Shown here: one piece after another, positions 7,234 to 15,482 of the stretch
Layout: every line of letters starts with the position of its first letter
Numbering within the stretch: position 1 is the first letter of the stretch
Assembly: GCA_964446585.1 (NCBI GenBank)
Contig: CAYUPI010000062.1
Coordinates: 1-32,986 of the forward strand
Length of the DNA stretch: 32,986 nucleotides
Direction of reading: 5' to 3'
Source: CAYUPI01 sp964446585
GTDB lineage: Bacteria; Verrucomicrobiota; Verrucomicrobiia; Limisphaerales; UBA8199
Notes under the pieces: generated by a model
Databases searched by the model: none
Told to the model about the DNA's origin: nothing
Seen by the model: only the letters and a program-made list of their open reading frames with translations
Made by a program: the position numbers and the translations under genes

Positions 7234-8466
7234 ATGACACCTCCCGCGCAACCTGATCGACCTCTGCATCAGCCCGCTCAGAAGCGGAACAATTCCAGGC
7301 ATCGTCCAAGGCGCTGGCTGCCGTATGCCGGCGCTGTGTTGGTAGCGGGCTTGATAGTTGCCGGCCTGTGGCCGCAGCCCGTGCCGGTGGAAACCGCCGT
7401 CGCCGCGCTGGGCCGCCTCCGCGCCACAGTCAACGAAGAGGGAAAAACGCGCATCCGACAACGCTATGTGATTTCGGCGCCTGTGGCCGGCCACCTCCGG
7501 CGTGTCGGCTTTAAAGCCGGGGCGGAGGTCAAAGCCGGCGAAACCGTGCTGGCGATCATCGATCCCCTCGCGCCAAATCCTTTGGACGCCCGCTCCCGGT
7601 CGCTGGCTGAGGCAAGGCGCGACACCGCCGCCGCCAACCTCGACAAAGCGCGCGCCGAACATGAGTTTGCCTCAAAGGAGTTGCGGCGGTTCCAGGAGCT
7701 TTATGCCGAAAATACCGTCTCGGTCCAGGAACGCGAGGGCGCCGAGTTGCGTGAAAGTTCCGCCGCCAAAACCGAAGCCGCGGCCCAAAGCGCATTGCGG
7801 CAGGCAGAGGCTGAGATGGCCGAATTCGGGCAGGCGGCTTCGAATCCCACCGGGACGGCCCGGCTGCCGATTGAGGTCAAGGCTCCCATCACTGGCCGCG
7901 TGTTGCGCGTGTTCGAGGAAAACTCACGAGTGGTGGCTGCGGGCACGCCTCTGGTGGAAGCGGGGGATCCGGCTGACCTGGAGGTCGTCGTCGAGGTGCT
8001 CTCGCGCGACGGGGCCGTCATTCGCCCCGGAAACAAAGTCGAACTCGAGCAATCGGGCGGCGGTGAACTGCTCGAGGCCAACGTCCGGTTGGTCGAGCCC
8101 GCCGCTTTCACCAAAGTGTCGGCCCTGGGCGTGGAAGAGCAGCGGGTCAATGTCGTGGCCGACTTTCTGACCCCGCCGGACCAGAGACGCAGTGTGGGCG
8201 ACAATTTTCGCGTGGAAGCAAAGATCATCGTCTGGGAGACCGATCAGGCTTTGAAAGTCCCGGCGGGTGCCCTGTTCCGGCGCGGCGAATCCTGGGTGGC
8301 TTTTGTCCTCTCTGGCGGTCGAGCCCATCTCCGGACGGTGAAAGTCGGCCGTTCCAGCGGCGCCGAAACTCAGATCCTCGAAGGAATCAAGACAGGCGAG
8401 GAAGTGATCTTGTATCCCGGTGGCCGGGTCCAGGACGGCCAGCGGGTAAGGCCGATAAAGATCTAA
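7234..8466 (+). CDS. HlyD/MFP-family periplasmic adaptor
   Basis: 410 residues. A Pro/Arg-rich cytoplasmic start is followed by one membrane segment (~30-50) and the first half of a lipoyl/barrel-sandwich motif (VAGHLRRVGFKAGAEVKAGETVLAIIDP). An alpha-helical hairpin rich in Ala, Glu and Arg follows (~125-190), then the second lipoyl half (IEVKAPITGRVLRVFEENSRVVAAGTPL, partly) and a beta-barrel and membrane-proximal domain with the PAGALFRRG loop. It lies 42 bp behind the permease. With the ATPase and the FtsX permease it should form a tripartite export system like DevABC or MacAB, delivering to an outer-membrane channel encoded elsewhere. Confidence 0.92.
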   Translation: MTPPAQPDRPLHQPAQKRNNSRHRPRRWLPYAGAVLVAGLIVAGLWPQPVPVETAVAALGRLRATVNEEGKTRIRQRYVISAPVAGHLRRVGFKAGAEVKAGETVLAIIDPLAPNPLDARSRSLAEARRDTAAANLDKARAEHEFASKELRRFQELYAENTVSVQEREGAELRESSAAKTEAAAQSALRQAEAEMAEFGQAASNPTGTARLPIEVKAPITGRVLRVFEENSRVVAAGTPLVEAGDPADLEVVVEVLSRDGAVIRPGNKVELEQSGGGELLEANVRLVEPAAFTKVSALGVEEQRVNVVADFLTPPDQRRSVGDNFRVEAKIIVWETDQALKVPAGALFRRGESWVAFVLSGGRAHLRTVKVGRSSGAETQILEGIKTGEEVILYPGGRVQDGQRVRPIKI

Positions 8467-8504
8467 ATCGACAAGGATTCAAAAGGAAGCAACATTGCGC
8501 GGCC

Positions 8505-9113
8505 ATGGCCTCTGAATCCGATTCGCCGCTGGATCTGCTCTGGAAGGAGTATGGCCACGGGTTTCGCGAGTTCGATGATCTGACCCTGGCGCGCTGGCTG
8601 GCGCAGACGCTCGGGCAACTGGAAGGCAAAGCCTGGCGGCTCTCACACCCCCTCCTGGGTGCGTATCGTCTGGGTTCGCAGTTGGGCCAGGAGCGGCAGA
8701 TTTGGTTCAAGCGGCTGGCGCATCCGCCGCCGGGCTATTCGGAATCGCCCTGCTGCCGGGCACCGATTTTGCCTTTGCTCACACGAGACGTGAGTGAAAC
8801 CGGGTTGGTCTGCCAGCATTGCAGCGAAACGCTCGTGACTTTCGAAGAGCTCCCTTCCGCGGTCAAGGCCGACCTGCAGAACTGGGCGGCCGAGTACGCC
8901 CCTGTCCACGCCGTCGCCCACTGGGATGACGATCAACGCAAACGGGCGGGTAACTACGACCGCGCGTATGAAAAAGCTGCCGAGGGGGCCGAACGCCTGT
9001 TGGCGCGCGCAGGCCGTGAACTGGCGCCAAGGCTGTTGGAATTCTATCCTGCGGTCGTGTGGGAAGACCAGGATGAGTGTCTGGAGGTGCGGCCGGAGGA
9101 TGTGACGTTGTAG
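8505..9113 (+). CDS. Hypothetical protein with a zinc-ribbon-like Cys cluster
   Basis: 202 residues, soluble, no signal peptide. C83-C84 and C103-x2-C106 are spaced like the two halves of a small zinc-binding ribbon (SPCC..., then LVCQHCSETL). The flanking helices are rich in Trp, Leu and charged residues. It follows the exporter genes by 38 bp on the same strand and could be the last gene of that transcript, although it shows no link to transport. I do not recognise the family. Confidence 0.65.
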   Translation: MASESDSPLDLLWKEYGHGFREFDDLTLARWLAQTLGQLEGKAWRLSHPLLGAYRLGSQLGQERQIWFKRLAHPPPGYSESPCCRAPILPLLTRDVSETGLVCQHCSETLVTFEELPSAVKADLQNWAAEYAPVHAVAHWDDDQRKRAGNYDRAYEKAAEGAERLLARAGRELAPRLLEFYPAVVWEDQDECLEVRPEDVTL

Positions 9114-9164
9114 CGGGTGGCCCGCGCTCCGATTTGGTCAGCAAAACCAGACGATGTCATCATT

Positions 9165-9680
9165 ATGAAAAAAATAAATGTGAACGATATTCAGTGGCGG
9201 GAGCGGAAATCCCCCAGGGGCCACTATCACCGATTTCTGCGCGATATTGCGCTCGCCTTCAAACATTCCAAAACCGGTCCAAAGCTTCCCGGCGAGCCGC
9301 CTTTCGAAGTTGAACTGGTCCGCCTTCCGGCTGGAGCAAAGAACTTTCCATTTCACAGCCACGCCGCCGAATGGGAATTCTACCTAATCGTCTCTGGCAC
9401 CGGGCAGATTCGTGCCGACAAAATCACGCGCAACCTGGGCGCTGGCGATTGCATCTTAAACCCGCCTGGAGAGGCCCACCAGATCATTAACAACGGGAAG
9501 GCCGACTTGCTCTATTATGTCATCGCCAACAACTCGGCCGCTGATTTTTATTATTATCCCGACTCGAACAAATGGGGCATGTGGGCGCCCCACCTGCCGG
9601 ATGCTCCCAACTTTCGCCAGCAGGAAGTGAATTATTACGAGGGAGAAGAAAACGCCAGGTCACGCAAGCCACGCGGCTAA
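9165..9680 (+). CDS. Cupin-domain protein
   Basis: 171 residues from ATG 9165, chosen over an in-frame GTG-type start at 9117 because MKKINVNDIQW is a natural beginning. Cupin motif 1 is seen as H64-x-H66-x4-E71 (FPFHSHAAEWEF) with the following VSGTG. Motif 2 is GDCILNPPGEAHQIIN, with H105 as the third histidine ligand. A single double-stranded beta-helix binding one divalent metal is expected. The C-terminal part is Tyr/Trp-rich (FYYYPDSNKWGMW) and is typical of small sugar- or oxalate-type cupins of unknown substrate. The enzyme or sensor role is not determinable. Confidence 0.88.
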   Translation: MKKINVNDIQWRERKSPRGHYHRFLRDIALAFKHSKTGPKLPGEPPFEVELVRLPAGAKNFPFHSHAAEWEFYLIVSGTGQIRADKITRNLGAGDCILNPPGEAHQIINNGKADLLYYVIANNSAADFYYYPDSNKWGMWAPHLPDAPNFRQQEVNYYEGEENARSRKPRG

Positions 9681-9731
9681 CGTGGCAGGGCGCTCTGCGT
9701 TAAAACGATTTCATCAAATCGGTTGCGCGCC

Positions 9732-10802
9732 TTAGATGGTGACCTTGAATTCCTCTCCTTTCTTGATCGACCGGGCGAACGCGGCGAGGAGTTTGGGAAT
9801 CAATTCCAGATCTTTTAAGCTGACGAGTTCGACCGGCGAGTGCATGTAGCGGTTCGGCAAGCTAACCAGCGCGCTGGCAATTCCGCCGCGCGTCCAGAAA
9901 ATCGCGTCAGTGTCCGTTCCGCTGGTGCTGGACATCGCCTCATGCTGCAAGGGAATGTTGTTGGCCTTCGCCACTGCTTCAAGCCGCGTCACCACCTTGG
10001 GATGGTTGCAGCCGCCATGAGTGATCGTCGGACCTTTGCCGATGAGCACCTCGCCGTGCTGTGGTTTATTCACACCGGGATAATCGGTGGCATGCGTCAC
10101 GTCCACGACGACGGCAATGTCCGGTTTGAGCGCATAAGCGATCTGTCGCGCACCGAGCAGGCCGACTTCCTCCTGCACGTTCGACACCGCGCAGACTTCC
10201 GCCTTGAGCCTGGACTTTGACTCCTGGAGCAGCCGCAGCGCCTCGGCGACGGCGAACGTGCCGATCCGGTTGTCAAACGCGCGCGCCACGGCCAGATCGT
10301 TGCGAAGCAGCTCGAATTCATCGGCGAGGGTGATTGGATCGCCCGTTCTGACCAGCGTTGCGGCCTGCTTACGGCTGCTCACGCCGATGTCGATGAACAA
10401 ATCGTGAATTTTCGGTGACTTGGGTTCCTTCTCCCCCTTCATCAGATGCGGCGCGACATTGCCAACGACGCCCCGGACCGGTCCGCGGCGTGTGTGAATC
10501 ACGACTCGTTGTGCTTTGGTGATGGCGGCATCAACCCCGCCCATCTTGCGAACATAGATGTAGCCGTCGTCATCGATGTAGTTGACCGCCAGTGCGATCT
10601 CGTCGGCATGACCGGCCAGCATTAGCCGCGGCGAACCGCCTTTGTTGAGAACGGCGACGCAATTGCCGTACGCATCCGAAAACGTCTCGTCGGCAAATTT
10701 GCGGACGTAATCGAGCCAAACGCGCTGGCCGCGGACCTCGTGACCGACCGGGCTAGGCGTGTTGACCAAGGTTTTCAGAAATTCAAGAGATCGTTCGCGC
10801 AT
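9732..10802 (-). CDS. M42-family metallo-aminopeptidase
   Basis: 356 residues, the usual length for the M42 (glutamyl/tetrahedral aminopeptidase, FrvX/YsdC/TET) family. All expected metal and catalytic residues are in place: H65 and D67 in AGHADEI, bridging D177 in AFDNRIG, catalytic E211 with ligand E212 in EEVG, D234 in VDVTHATD, and H321 in MHSPVE. These cytosolic di-zinc or cobalt enzymes clip N-terminal residues from peptides and often form dodecamers. Convergent with the cupin gene. A TTGACA on this strand at 10824-10829 has no -10 at proper distance, so the promoter is not assigned. Confidence 0.93.
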   Translation of the reverse strand: MRERSLEFLKTLVNTPSPVGHEVRGQRVWLDYVRKFADETFSDAYGNCVAVLNKGGSPRLMLAGHADEIALAVNYIDDDGYIYVRKMGGVDAAITKAQRVVIHTRRGPVRGVVGNVAPHLMKGEKEPKSPKIHDLFIDIGVSSRKQAATLVRTGDPITLADEFELLRNDLAVARAFDNRIGTFAVAEALRLLQESKSRLKAEVCAVSNVQEEVGLLGARQIAYALKPDIAVVVDVTHATDYPGVNKPQHGEVLIGKGPTITHGGCNHPKVVTRLEAVAKANNIPLQHEAMSSTSGTDTDAIFWTRGGIASALVSLPNRYMHSPVELVSLKDLELIPKLLAAFARSIKKGEEFKVTI

Positions 10803-10933
10803 GGCGGAAGGCTACGAGAAGGGTGTCAAGATCCAAGCTCCAAGAGCCAACATCAGGAGAAGCTCCAAAATCCGATTGCGCGCCGATCGCGAATTGTCTG
10901 GCGGTTTTGAGCACCCTTTTGGGGCTTGAATCT

Positions 10934-11476
10934 TTATGTTTCTTTGGTGCTTGGGAGTTGGTGCTTGGATGTTGATGCTTCTCTGGGGCCTAAGCGTTGG
11001 CGCTTGGAATTTTCCTCCAGGTTCAGCTCCATAAATACAGCGTCGGCGCTCGGATGATCATAGTAGGGCTTGGTCCGCACAAACCCGCGCGACTCATACA
11101 GCGCAATGGCTTCTTTCATCGAGGCCAGAGTGTCCAGGCGCATGAGCCGGTAGCCGCATTCGCGGGCGGCCTCCAAAACGGTATTGACCAACAGCCGACC
11201 AGTCCCCTGACCACGGAACGCCGGCCGCACATAGAGCCGTTTCATCTCACAGATGCCGTCGTCGATCCTGCGCAGTGCGACGCACCCGGCCACATCCTCC
11301 CCCTCCAGCGCCAGCAGCAGCCGGCCCGACGGCGGCGCGTATCGCCCAGGAAGCTCCGCCAGTTCCTCCTCAAATCCCTGGAAGCACAAATCAATTTGCA
11401 ACGAGCGCGCGTACTCCACGAACAACTGGCGCACCGCGGCTACTTGTTCGTCAGATTGAGCGGCGACTATTTTCAT
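10934..11476 (-). CDS. GNAT-family N-acetyltransferase with repeat-encoded tail
   Basis: 180 residues from ATG 11476; a TTG nine bases earlier is the alternative. The acetyl-CoA pocket motif is seen as RPAFRGQGTGRLLV, followed by the second conserved block YRLMRLDTL and ALYESRGFV, and a Tyr-containing end (KPYYDHP) usual for the fold. The last ~20 residues (SKRQRLGPREASTSKHQ...) are low complexity. They coincide with a 14-bp tandem minisatellite in the DNA (10944-10985) and lie beyond the domain. The substrate is unknown. It is transcribed towards the M42 gene, with a 131-bp gap. Confidence 0.88.
   Translation of the reverse strand: MKIVAAQSDEQVAAVRQLFVEYARSLQIDLCFQGFEEELAELPGRYAPPSGRLLLALEGEDVAGCVALRRIDDGICEMKRLYVRPAFRGQGTGRLLVNTVLEAARECGYRLMRLDTLASMKEAIALYESRGFVRTKPYYDHPSADAVFMELNLEENSKRQRLGPREASTSKHQLPSTKET
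10944..10985. repeat. 14-bp (2 x heptamer) minisatellite in GNAT tail
   Basis: Three consecutive 14-bp units, ttggtgcttgggag, ttggtgcttggatg and ttgatgcttctctg, occupy 10944-10985. They continue as looser copies in the gene-free 10803-10933 (aagatccaagctccaag and similar on the plus strand). The unit length is not a multiple of three, so the encoded tail is not a protein repeat. Confidence 0.75.
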
Positions 11477-11539
11477 GGCGCACAACGTGTCGAATTTGAC
11501 CAGCGGGCATCAGGCCACAGTACTCAAAGCGCTCAATAC

Positions 11540-11571
11540 TTTGAACCTCGAACTTTGAACTTTGAACTTTG
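11540..11571 (+). repeat. TTTGAAC heptamer array
   Basis: TTTGAAC occurs at 11540-11546, 11554-11560 and 11561-11567, with a mutated unit (ctcgaac) at 11547-11553 and a partial tttg after. The last unit supplies TTGAAC, which can serve as the -35 box of the exbB promoter. Confidence 0.8.
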
Positions 11572-11589
11572 CCCCCCGGGCCGTATAAC
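11562..11589 (+). promoter_or_regulatory. Candidate exbB promoter, near-leaderless
   Basis: TTGAAC (11562-11567), a 16-nt spacer and TATAAC (11584-11589) lie directly before ATG 11597. The predicted start of transcription is 11596, one base before the ATG. No Shine-Dalgarno is present. The -35 box is part of a heptamer minisatellite. Confidence 0.55.
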
Positions 11590-11596
11590 CAATCTG

Positions 11597-12223
11597 ATGT
11601 CATCGTTGCCGGCACTGTTGGCCAATGGCGGGCTGATGCTGTGGCTGCTGCTGCTCGTCAGCGCAGTCGCCGTGGCTGTATTCATCGAGCGTTTCCTGCA
11701 CTATCATCGCGCGCAGATTAACTCGACGGAGTTTCTCAACGGAGTGCGGACCGTCCTCAAGCGCGACAACGTGGTCGAGGCCCTCTCAATTTGCGATGCG
11801 ACACCGGGCCCGGTGGCGCGGCTGGTCAAGACGGCCATCCTGAACCGGGATCACGGCCGCGAGCGCGTGCGCGAAGCCCTCGAGGAAGCCGGCCTGGCCG
11901 AAGTGCCGCGACTGGAGGAGAAATTGAACCTGCTGGCAACCATCGCACAGGTTTCTCCCCTTCTTGGCCTTCTGGGCACCGTGCTTGGGTTTATCCAGAC
12001 ATTCCAGCTCATGCAAATGGAGGGACTACACGCGCACGTGGGCCAGCTCTCGACGGGTGTTTGGAAAGCCCTGGTCTGTGCCGCGGCTGGCCTGGCTGTG
12101 GCGATCCCGGCGCACGCCGGCTACAATTACCTCGTAAGCCGCGTCAATTCCATCGTGCTGGACATGGAACGCGCCGCCACGGACATCGTCAACGTCGTCG
12201 CCGAGCGGCCCAAGCCGTCATGA
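11597..12223 (+). CDS. exbB: MotA/TolQ/ExbB proton-channel family protein
   Basis: 208 residues from ATG 11597. A much longer open frame upstream is only the antisense of the GNAT gene. The first membrane segment is at ~12-30 (LMLWLLLLVSAVAVAVFIERF). A cytoplasmic helical domain follows, then the hallmark pair of segments around residues ~115-185, including APLLGLLGTV-like VSPLLGLLGTVLGFIQTF and KALVCAAAGLAVAIPAHAGYN. ExbB forms the pentameric proton channel that energises TonB. The next two genes overlap by ATGA and encode ExbD- and TonB-like proteins, so the three form one complex. TolQ is the alternative, but no other Tol-Pal genes are nearby. Confidence 0.9.
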   Translation: MSSLPALLANGGLMLWLLLLVSAVAVAVFIERFLHYHRAQINSTEFLNGVRTVLKRDNVVEALSICDATPGPVARLVKTAILNRDHGRERVREALEEAGLAEVPRLEEKLNLLATIAQVSPLLGLLGTVLGFIQTFQLMQMEGLHAHVGQLSTGVWKALVCAAAGLAVAIPAHAGYNYLVSRVNSIVLDMERAATDIVNVVAERPKPS

Positions 12224-12654
12224 AGTTTCAGCGAAATGCCCGCATCCTCCGCGGTCAGTTGGACGCGACGCCGTTCGCAATCGTTTTTTTTCTGCTGGTG
12301 ATTTTTCTGCTGCTCGGTTCGTTGGTTTATACGCCCGGCGTCCACGTTCAACTTCCTATGGCGGACGGTCTTTCCGGCACAGACAAGCGGCCTGTGGCCG
12401 TGGCCGTGGACGCCAATGGACGGCTCTATTTTGAGAATCGCTTGATCGACGACGACGAACTGACAAAACGCCTGAGCCAGGAAGTAGCGGGTTCTTCCGA
12501 ACCACTAGCGTTGGTGGTCCAGGCCGACAAAGCCGTCACTCACGAGATGCTCGTTCGGGTCTCGATTTTAGCGCAGCGCGCCGGCATTACTGAAGCGGTT
12601 CTGGCAACGCTGCCGCGCGCCGTGGCTCGACCCGGCCGACCTTCCTCACCATGA
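12220..12654 (+). CDS. exbD: ExbD/TolR-like protein lacking the canonical membrane Asp
   Basis: 144 residues, ATGA overlap with exbB. A short cytoplasmic N-terminus is followed by one membrane segment (~17-36) and a periplasmic domain with the ExbD pattern (PVAVAVDANGRLYFENRLIDDDEL..., LALVVQADKAVTHEML). In ExbD the proton-carrying Asp sits two residues after the TPF-type motif (PFID). Here the motif reads T17-P18-F19-A20-I21, with Ile where Asp is expected. The only nearby acidic residue is D15, just before the motif. Either D15 does the job from a shifted position or the complex works differently. The C-terminal ~20 residues are Pro/Arg-rich. Confidence 0.8.
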   Translation: MKFQRNARILRGQLDATPFAIVFFLLVIFLLLGSLVYTPGVHVQLPMADGLSGTDKRPVAVAVDANGRLYFENRLIDDDELTKRLSQEVAGSSEPLALVVQADKAVTHEMLVRVSILAQRAGITEAVLATLPRAVARPGRPSSP

Positions 12655-13445
12655 TCGTCGCCCCGATGCAACCACGCGCCTGGCCGCGGCGCCGCTGGTG
12701 GCTCACGGTGCTGGTGGTATTCGCAGGCCAGCTCGGTCTGATTTTCTGGCTGAGCGACCGTGCCCCCATTCGCGAGCGCCCTGCCGCCAGCTCCCCGAGG
12801 CTGCGGCTGGCCGGGCCGGGTGTGGCCGAATTCCTTGCGCTTTACGATCCAACGCTGTTTGCCCTGCCACATCGACAGGGGTTCGCGGGTCAAGGTTGGA
12901 TGACCATTCCGCAACCGCCGACCAACACTTTTTTCTGGTCGGAGCAGCCTCACTGGTTGGCGCTCGGCCTGTCGGCACTAGGCACGACGTTCAATCAGTT
13001 TGTCGCCACAAATCAATTCAATCCTGTGCAGGTGTGGACGCCGCCCGAGTTGGCGCTGGCGTTGCCAGAGTTGGCGACCCAAGCAACCGTGCCCGCCTCA
13101 TCGGCTTTGCGGATCACCGGCAGCCTCGCCCTTCGCGAACTGCTGACCCCGATTGCTTTGCGATCCTGGCCGCACCCCGATTTGCTGACGAACAGCGTTG
13201 TACAAATGGTCGTGGACTCTGAAGGCAGGCCGATGTCGCTGACGCTGCTCTCGAGCAGCGGCTCTTCACAAGCCGATCAGCGGGCCCTGGAACTGGCGCG
13301 GGCCGCCCGGTTCAATCCCATTCCAGACCAAGGAAAATCTGGCGGGCTTGCGCCAGAATTGGCGTGGGGCACTTTGATCTTCGAATGGGTCACGGTCCCG
13401 ATGCCACCGACTAATGCGTCGCCGCCCGCCGCAGCATCGCCGTGA
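12651..13445 (+). CDS. TonB-like energy-transducing protein
   Basis: 264 residues, ATGA overlap with exbD. A basic N-terminus (WPRRRWW) precedes one membrane anchor (~17-36) and a long periplasmic part rich in Pro, Leu and Trp. The C-terminal domain has a TonB-box-like signature (VQMVVDSEGRPMSLTLLSSSGSSQADQRALELARAARFNP) matching the 'G.v....v..SSG...lD..Al.a.r...f.P' pattern of TonB C-terminal domains. With ExbB/ExbD it should transduce the proton gradient to outer-membrane receptors or to a protein-specific partner. The family assignment rests on the C-terminal pattern and the operon, not on a domain search. Confidence 0.8.
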   Translation: MIVAPMQPRAWPRRRWWLTVLVVFAGQLGLIFWLSDRAPIRERPAASSPRLRLAGPGVAEFLALYDPTLFALPHRQGFAGQGWMTIPQPPTNTFFWSEQPHWLALGLSALGTTFNQFVATNQFNPVQVWTPPELALALPELATQATVPASSALRITGSLALRELLTPIALRSWPHPDLLTNSVVQMVVDSEGRPMSLTLLSSSGSSQADQRALELARAARFNPIPDQGKSGGLAPELAWGTLIFEWVTVPMPPTNASPPAAASP

Positions 13446-13458
13446 AAACCAGTGAACG

Positions 13459-13683
13459 ATGTCTGTCGCCGATCTGATCTTCACCTATGTGCTTGTCCTG
13501 CTGGCGGCTCTGGCCGCAGTCGGCATTTACTCCGAGCTGCGGCGCCGCCGGTTCGAGCCGACACCGACCGAAGATCGCATCTTTCGGTGCGGACGATGCG
13601 GTTATGTCTATACGGATGACCCGGACGTGGATCGCTCCCGTTGCGCCCAATGCGGGCAAATGAATGAAGCGATCGAGTTCTGA
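13459..13683 (+). CDS. Small membrane protein with zinc ribbon
   Basis: 74 residues: a membrane segment (~5-24), a basic stretch (SELRRRRFEP), then a four-cysteine ribbon C44-x2-C47 ... C62-x2-C65 (FRCGRCGYVYTDDPDVDRSRCAQCGQ), which resembles rubredoxin-like or zinc-ribbon knuckles. The cytoplasmic side is inferred from the positive residues after the segment. It lies 13 bp after the TonB-like gene and is probably in the same transcript. Function is unknown. Confidence 0.75.
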   Translation: MSVADLIFTYVLVLLAALAAVGIYSELRRRRFEPTPTEDRIFRCGRCGYVYTDDPDVDRSRCAQCGQMNEAIEF

Positions 13684-13721
13684 ACGACGCGCGCCACCTT
13701 AGCCCAATTTCGGCGTCGATC

Positions 13722-15305
13722 TCAGGTCGTCGTCTTGAGTTCGACGACGTCGTGCGGCTCGCCCTCTCGCTGACCGGCCGGGCTGACACGGATGAACCTG
13801 GCCTTTTGCCGCAGTTGCGCCAGATTCGCCGCGCCGAGGTAACCCATGCCTGACTGAATTCCACCGATAAGTTGGGCCAGCACCTGGTCCACCGAATTAC
13901 TCACTTCCTTCAATGCCTCGACACCTTCGGGCGCCATCTTGCGGGCGGGGTCAGGCGTGTGACCGTAGCGCGTCGCTGAGCCGGCTTTCATTGCGGCCAG
14001 GCTTCCCATGCCGCGATACTGTTTGTAAAGTTTCCCGCTGATTTCCATCACTTCGCCCGGCGATTCGGGACAACCTGCGAAAATGCCACCGCAGATCACC
14101 GCGTGGGCCAGTGTCAGCGCCTTGACGACGTCTCCTGATTTGGCAATGCCGCCATCGGCCAGGAGCGTGACGCGCTTTTTTTGCGCCGCGCGCGAGGCGA
14201 CATAGAGTGCCGTAAGCTGCGGAATGCCGACGCCGGCGACGATGCGCGTTGTGCAAATCGACCCGGGCCCCTGGCCGACTTTGATGGCATCGGCCCCTGC
14301 CTCGGCCAGGTATTCAACCCCGGCGGCCGAAGTAACATTGCCGGCGATGATCGGCAGCTCGGGAAAGGCTTCGCGCAACATCCGAACCGTGTCACCCACG
14401 CCTTTGCTATGACCGTGCGCGGTCGAGACCGCCACAACATCGACGCCTCGTTCCACCAATCCTCCCACATGCGCCAGGATGCGGTTGCGGTCCAATTCAC
14501 CGAAGGCGTTGCGGGTGGCGGACACGGCCGCGCCGCAGAGCAGGCGAAAGCGCGAGTCGCGGGCGGGCTTGAACTGGGCGCTGCGTTCCTGCGTGATGCG
14601 CTCGACGTCGCTCATCGTGAACAGGCCGCGCAAATGGTCCTGCTCATCGACCACGAGCAGCTTGTGAATGCCGGGATGGTCAGTGAAGAATTTGTCCGCG
14701 CGCGCGATGGGATCTCGGCCAAGCTCCTTCTGGTGGATGGTGTGGACCTGGCCGCGTGGCGTGAGCGCATCCGCTATTTTGCGCTTGGAATAACGCGGTT
14801 TGACCACGTGGCCTGACAGGAGACCGACGAGTTTGCCGTCGCCGTCCACCACCGGGAAAGTGCTGAAGGAAAACTTTCTCTTTTCGATCAAATTCAGCAC
14901 GTCGCCAATCATTTGGTCCGCCGACACTTTGACGGGGTCCTGGATCAAACCGTGGATGTTGTTTTTGACGCGGCTGACCTCCGAGAGTTGCTGGCGTTCG
15001 GTCATGTTGTAATGGATCAGCCCCAAGCCGCCATTCAACGCCATGGCGATGGCCATACGCGACTCGGTGACGGTGTCCATGTCCGAGGAGATTATGGGGA
15101 TGTTCAACTTCAACCCCTCGGCCAGGGTGATTTCAAGTTGAGTGTCGCGCGGCAACACTTCTGAGTAACCGGTGGCCAGCGTCACGTCGTCGTACGTCAG
15201 ACCGAGATGGCCGTAGGCTGAAAAGAAATCGTCCGCCGACTTGAAGAATGCGAGATCAGGATCCAGAGCTAGATCCAGATCGTTTGGCTCTCTAATTGCT
15301 GCCAT
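13722..15305 (-). CDS. guaB: IMP dehydrogenase
   Basis: 527 residues from ATG 15305; upstream in-frame starts are ATG 15329 and TTG 15465-adjacent, which would give up to 580 residues. The enzyme catalyses the NAD-dependent oxidation of IMP to XMP, the committed step to GMP. The early LTYDDVTL, the CBS-pair (Bateman) region at roughly residues 100-240, and the DGG-type phosphate loop (LLADGGIAKSGD) fit the family. So do the flap-proximal GMGSLAAM and the active-site loop GPGSICTTR with C351. The minus-strand gene is divergent from the desaturase; the 177-bp space between them must hold both promoters. Confidence 0.94.
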   Translation of the reverse strand: MAAIREPNDLDLALDPDLAFFKSADDFFSAYGHLGLTYDDVTLATGYSEVLPRDTQLEITLAEGLKLNIPIISSDMDTVTESRMAIAMALNGGLGLIHYNMTERQQLSEVSRVKNNIHGLIQDPVKVSADQMIGDVLNLIEKRKFSFSTFPVVDGDGKLVGLLSGHVVKPRYSKRKIADALTPRGQVHTIHQKELGRDPIARADKFFTDHPGIHKLLVVDEQDHLRGLFTMSDVERITQERSAQFKPARDSRFRLLCGAAVSATRNAFGELDRNRILAHVGGLVERGVDVVAVSTAHGHSKGVGDTVRMLREAFPELPIIAGNVTSAAGVEYLAEAGADAIKVGQGPGSICTTRIVAGVGIPQLTALYVASRAAQKKRVTLLADGGIAKSGDVVKALTLAHAVICGGIFAGCPESPGEVMEISGKLYKQYRGMGSLAAMKAGSATRYGHTPDPARKMAPEGVEALKEVSNSVDQVLAQLIGGIQSGMGYLGAANLAQLRQKARFIRVSPAGQREGEPHDVVELKTTT

Positions 15306-15482
15306 GTCAGAAAATGCCTGTGGTCCCATGGCTTTGGCAAGACGATTCGCATTCTGCTTGAGCTTTTGCGCCGCGCGGAGTAACCTTGCACGGCGATGGG
15401 TTGCTCCTTTCCTGGCACGCGCCGATTCCTGCCAGAAGTCAGCCGGGGTTGCGGGATGCGGCAAACCATCAGAATCTGATTT

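Noticed and set aside
6595..7662. 355-codon open frame on the minus strand
   Set aside because: It lies wholly antisense to the FtsX permease and adaptor genes, has a His/Arg/Gln-rich composition, and shows no domain. It is a shadow of GC-rich coding DNA.
10824..10829. TTGACA upstream of the M42 peptidase on the minus strand
   Set aside because: No acceptable -10 at 16-18 nt before the gene start; probably chance within minisatellite DNA.
10997..11596. 200-codon N-terminal extension of ExbB
   Set aside because: It is the antisense of the GNAT gene; ATG 11597 has its own promoter-like boxes and the expected family start.
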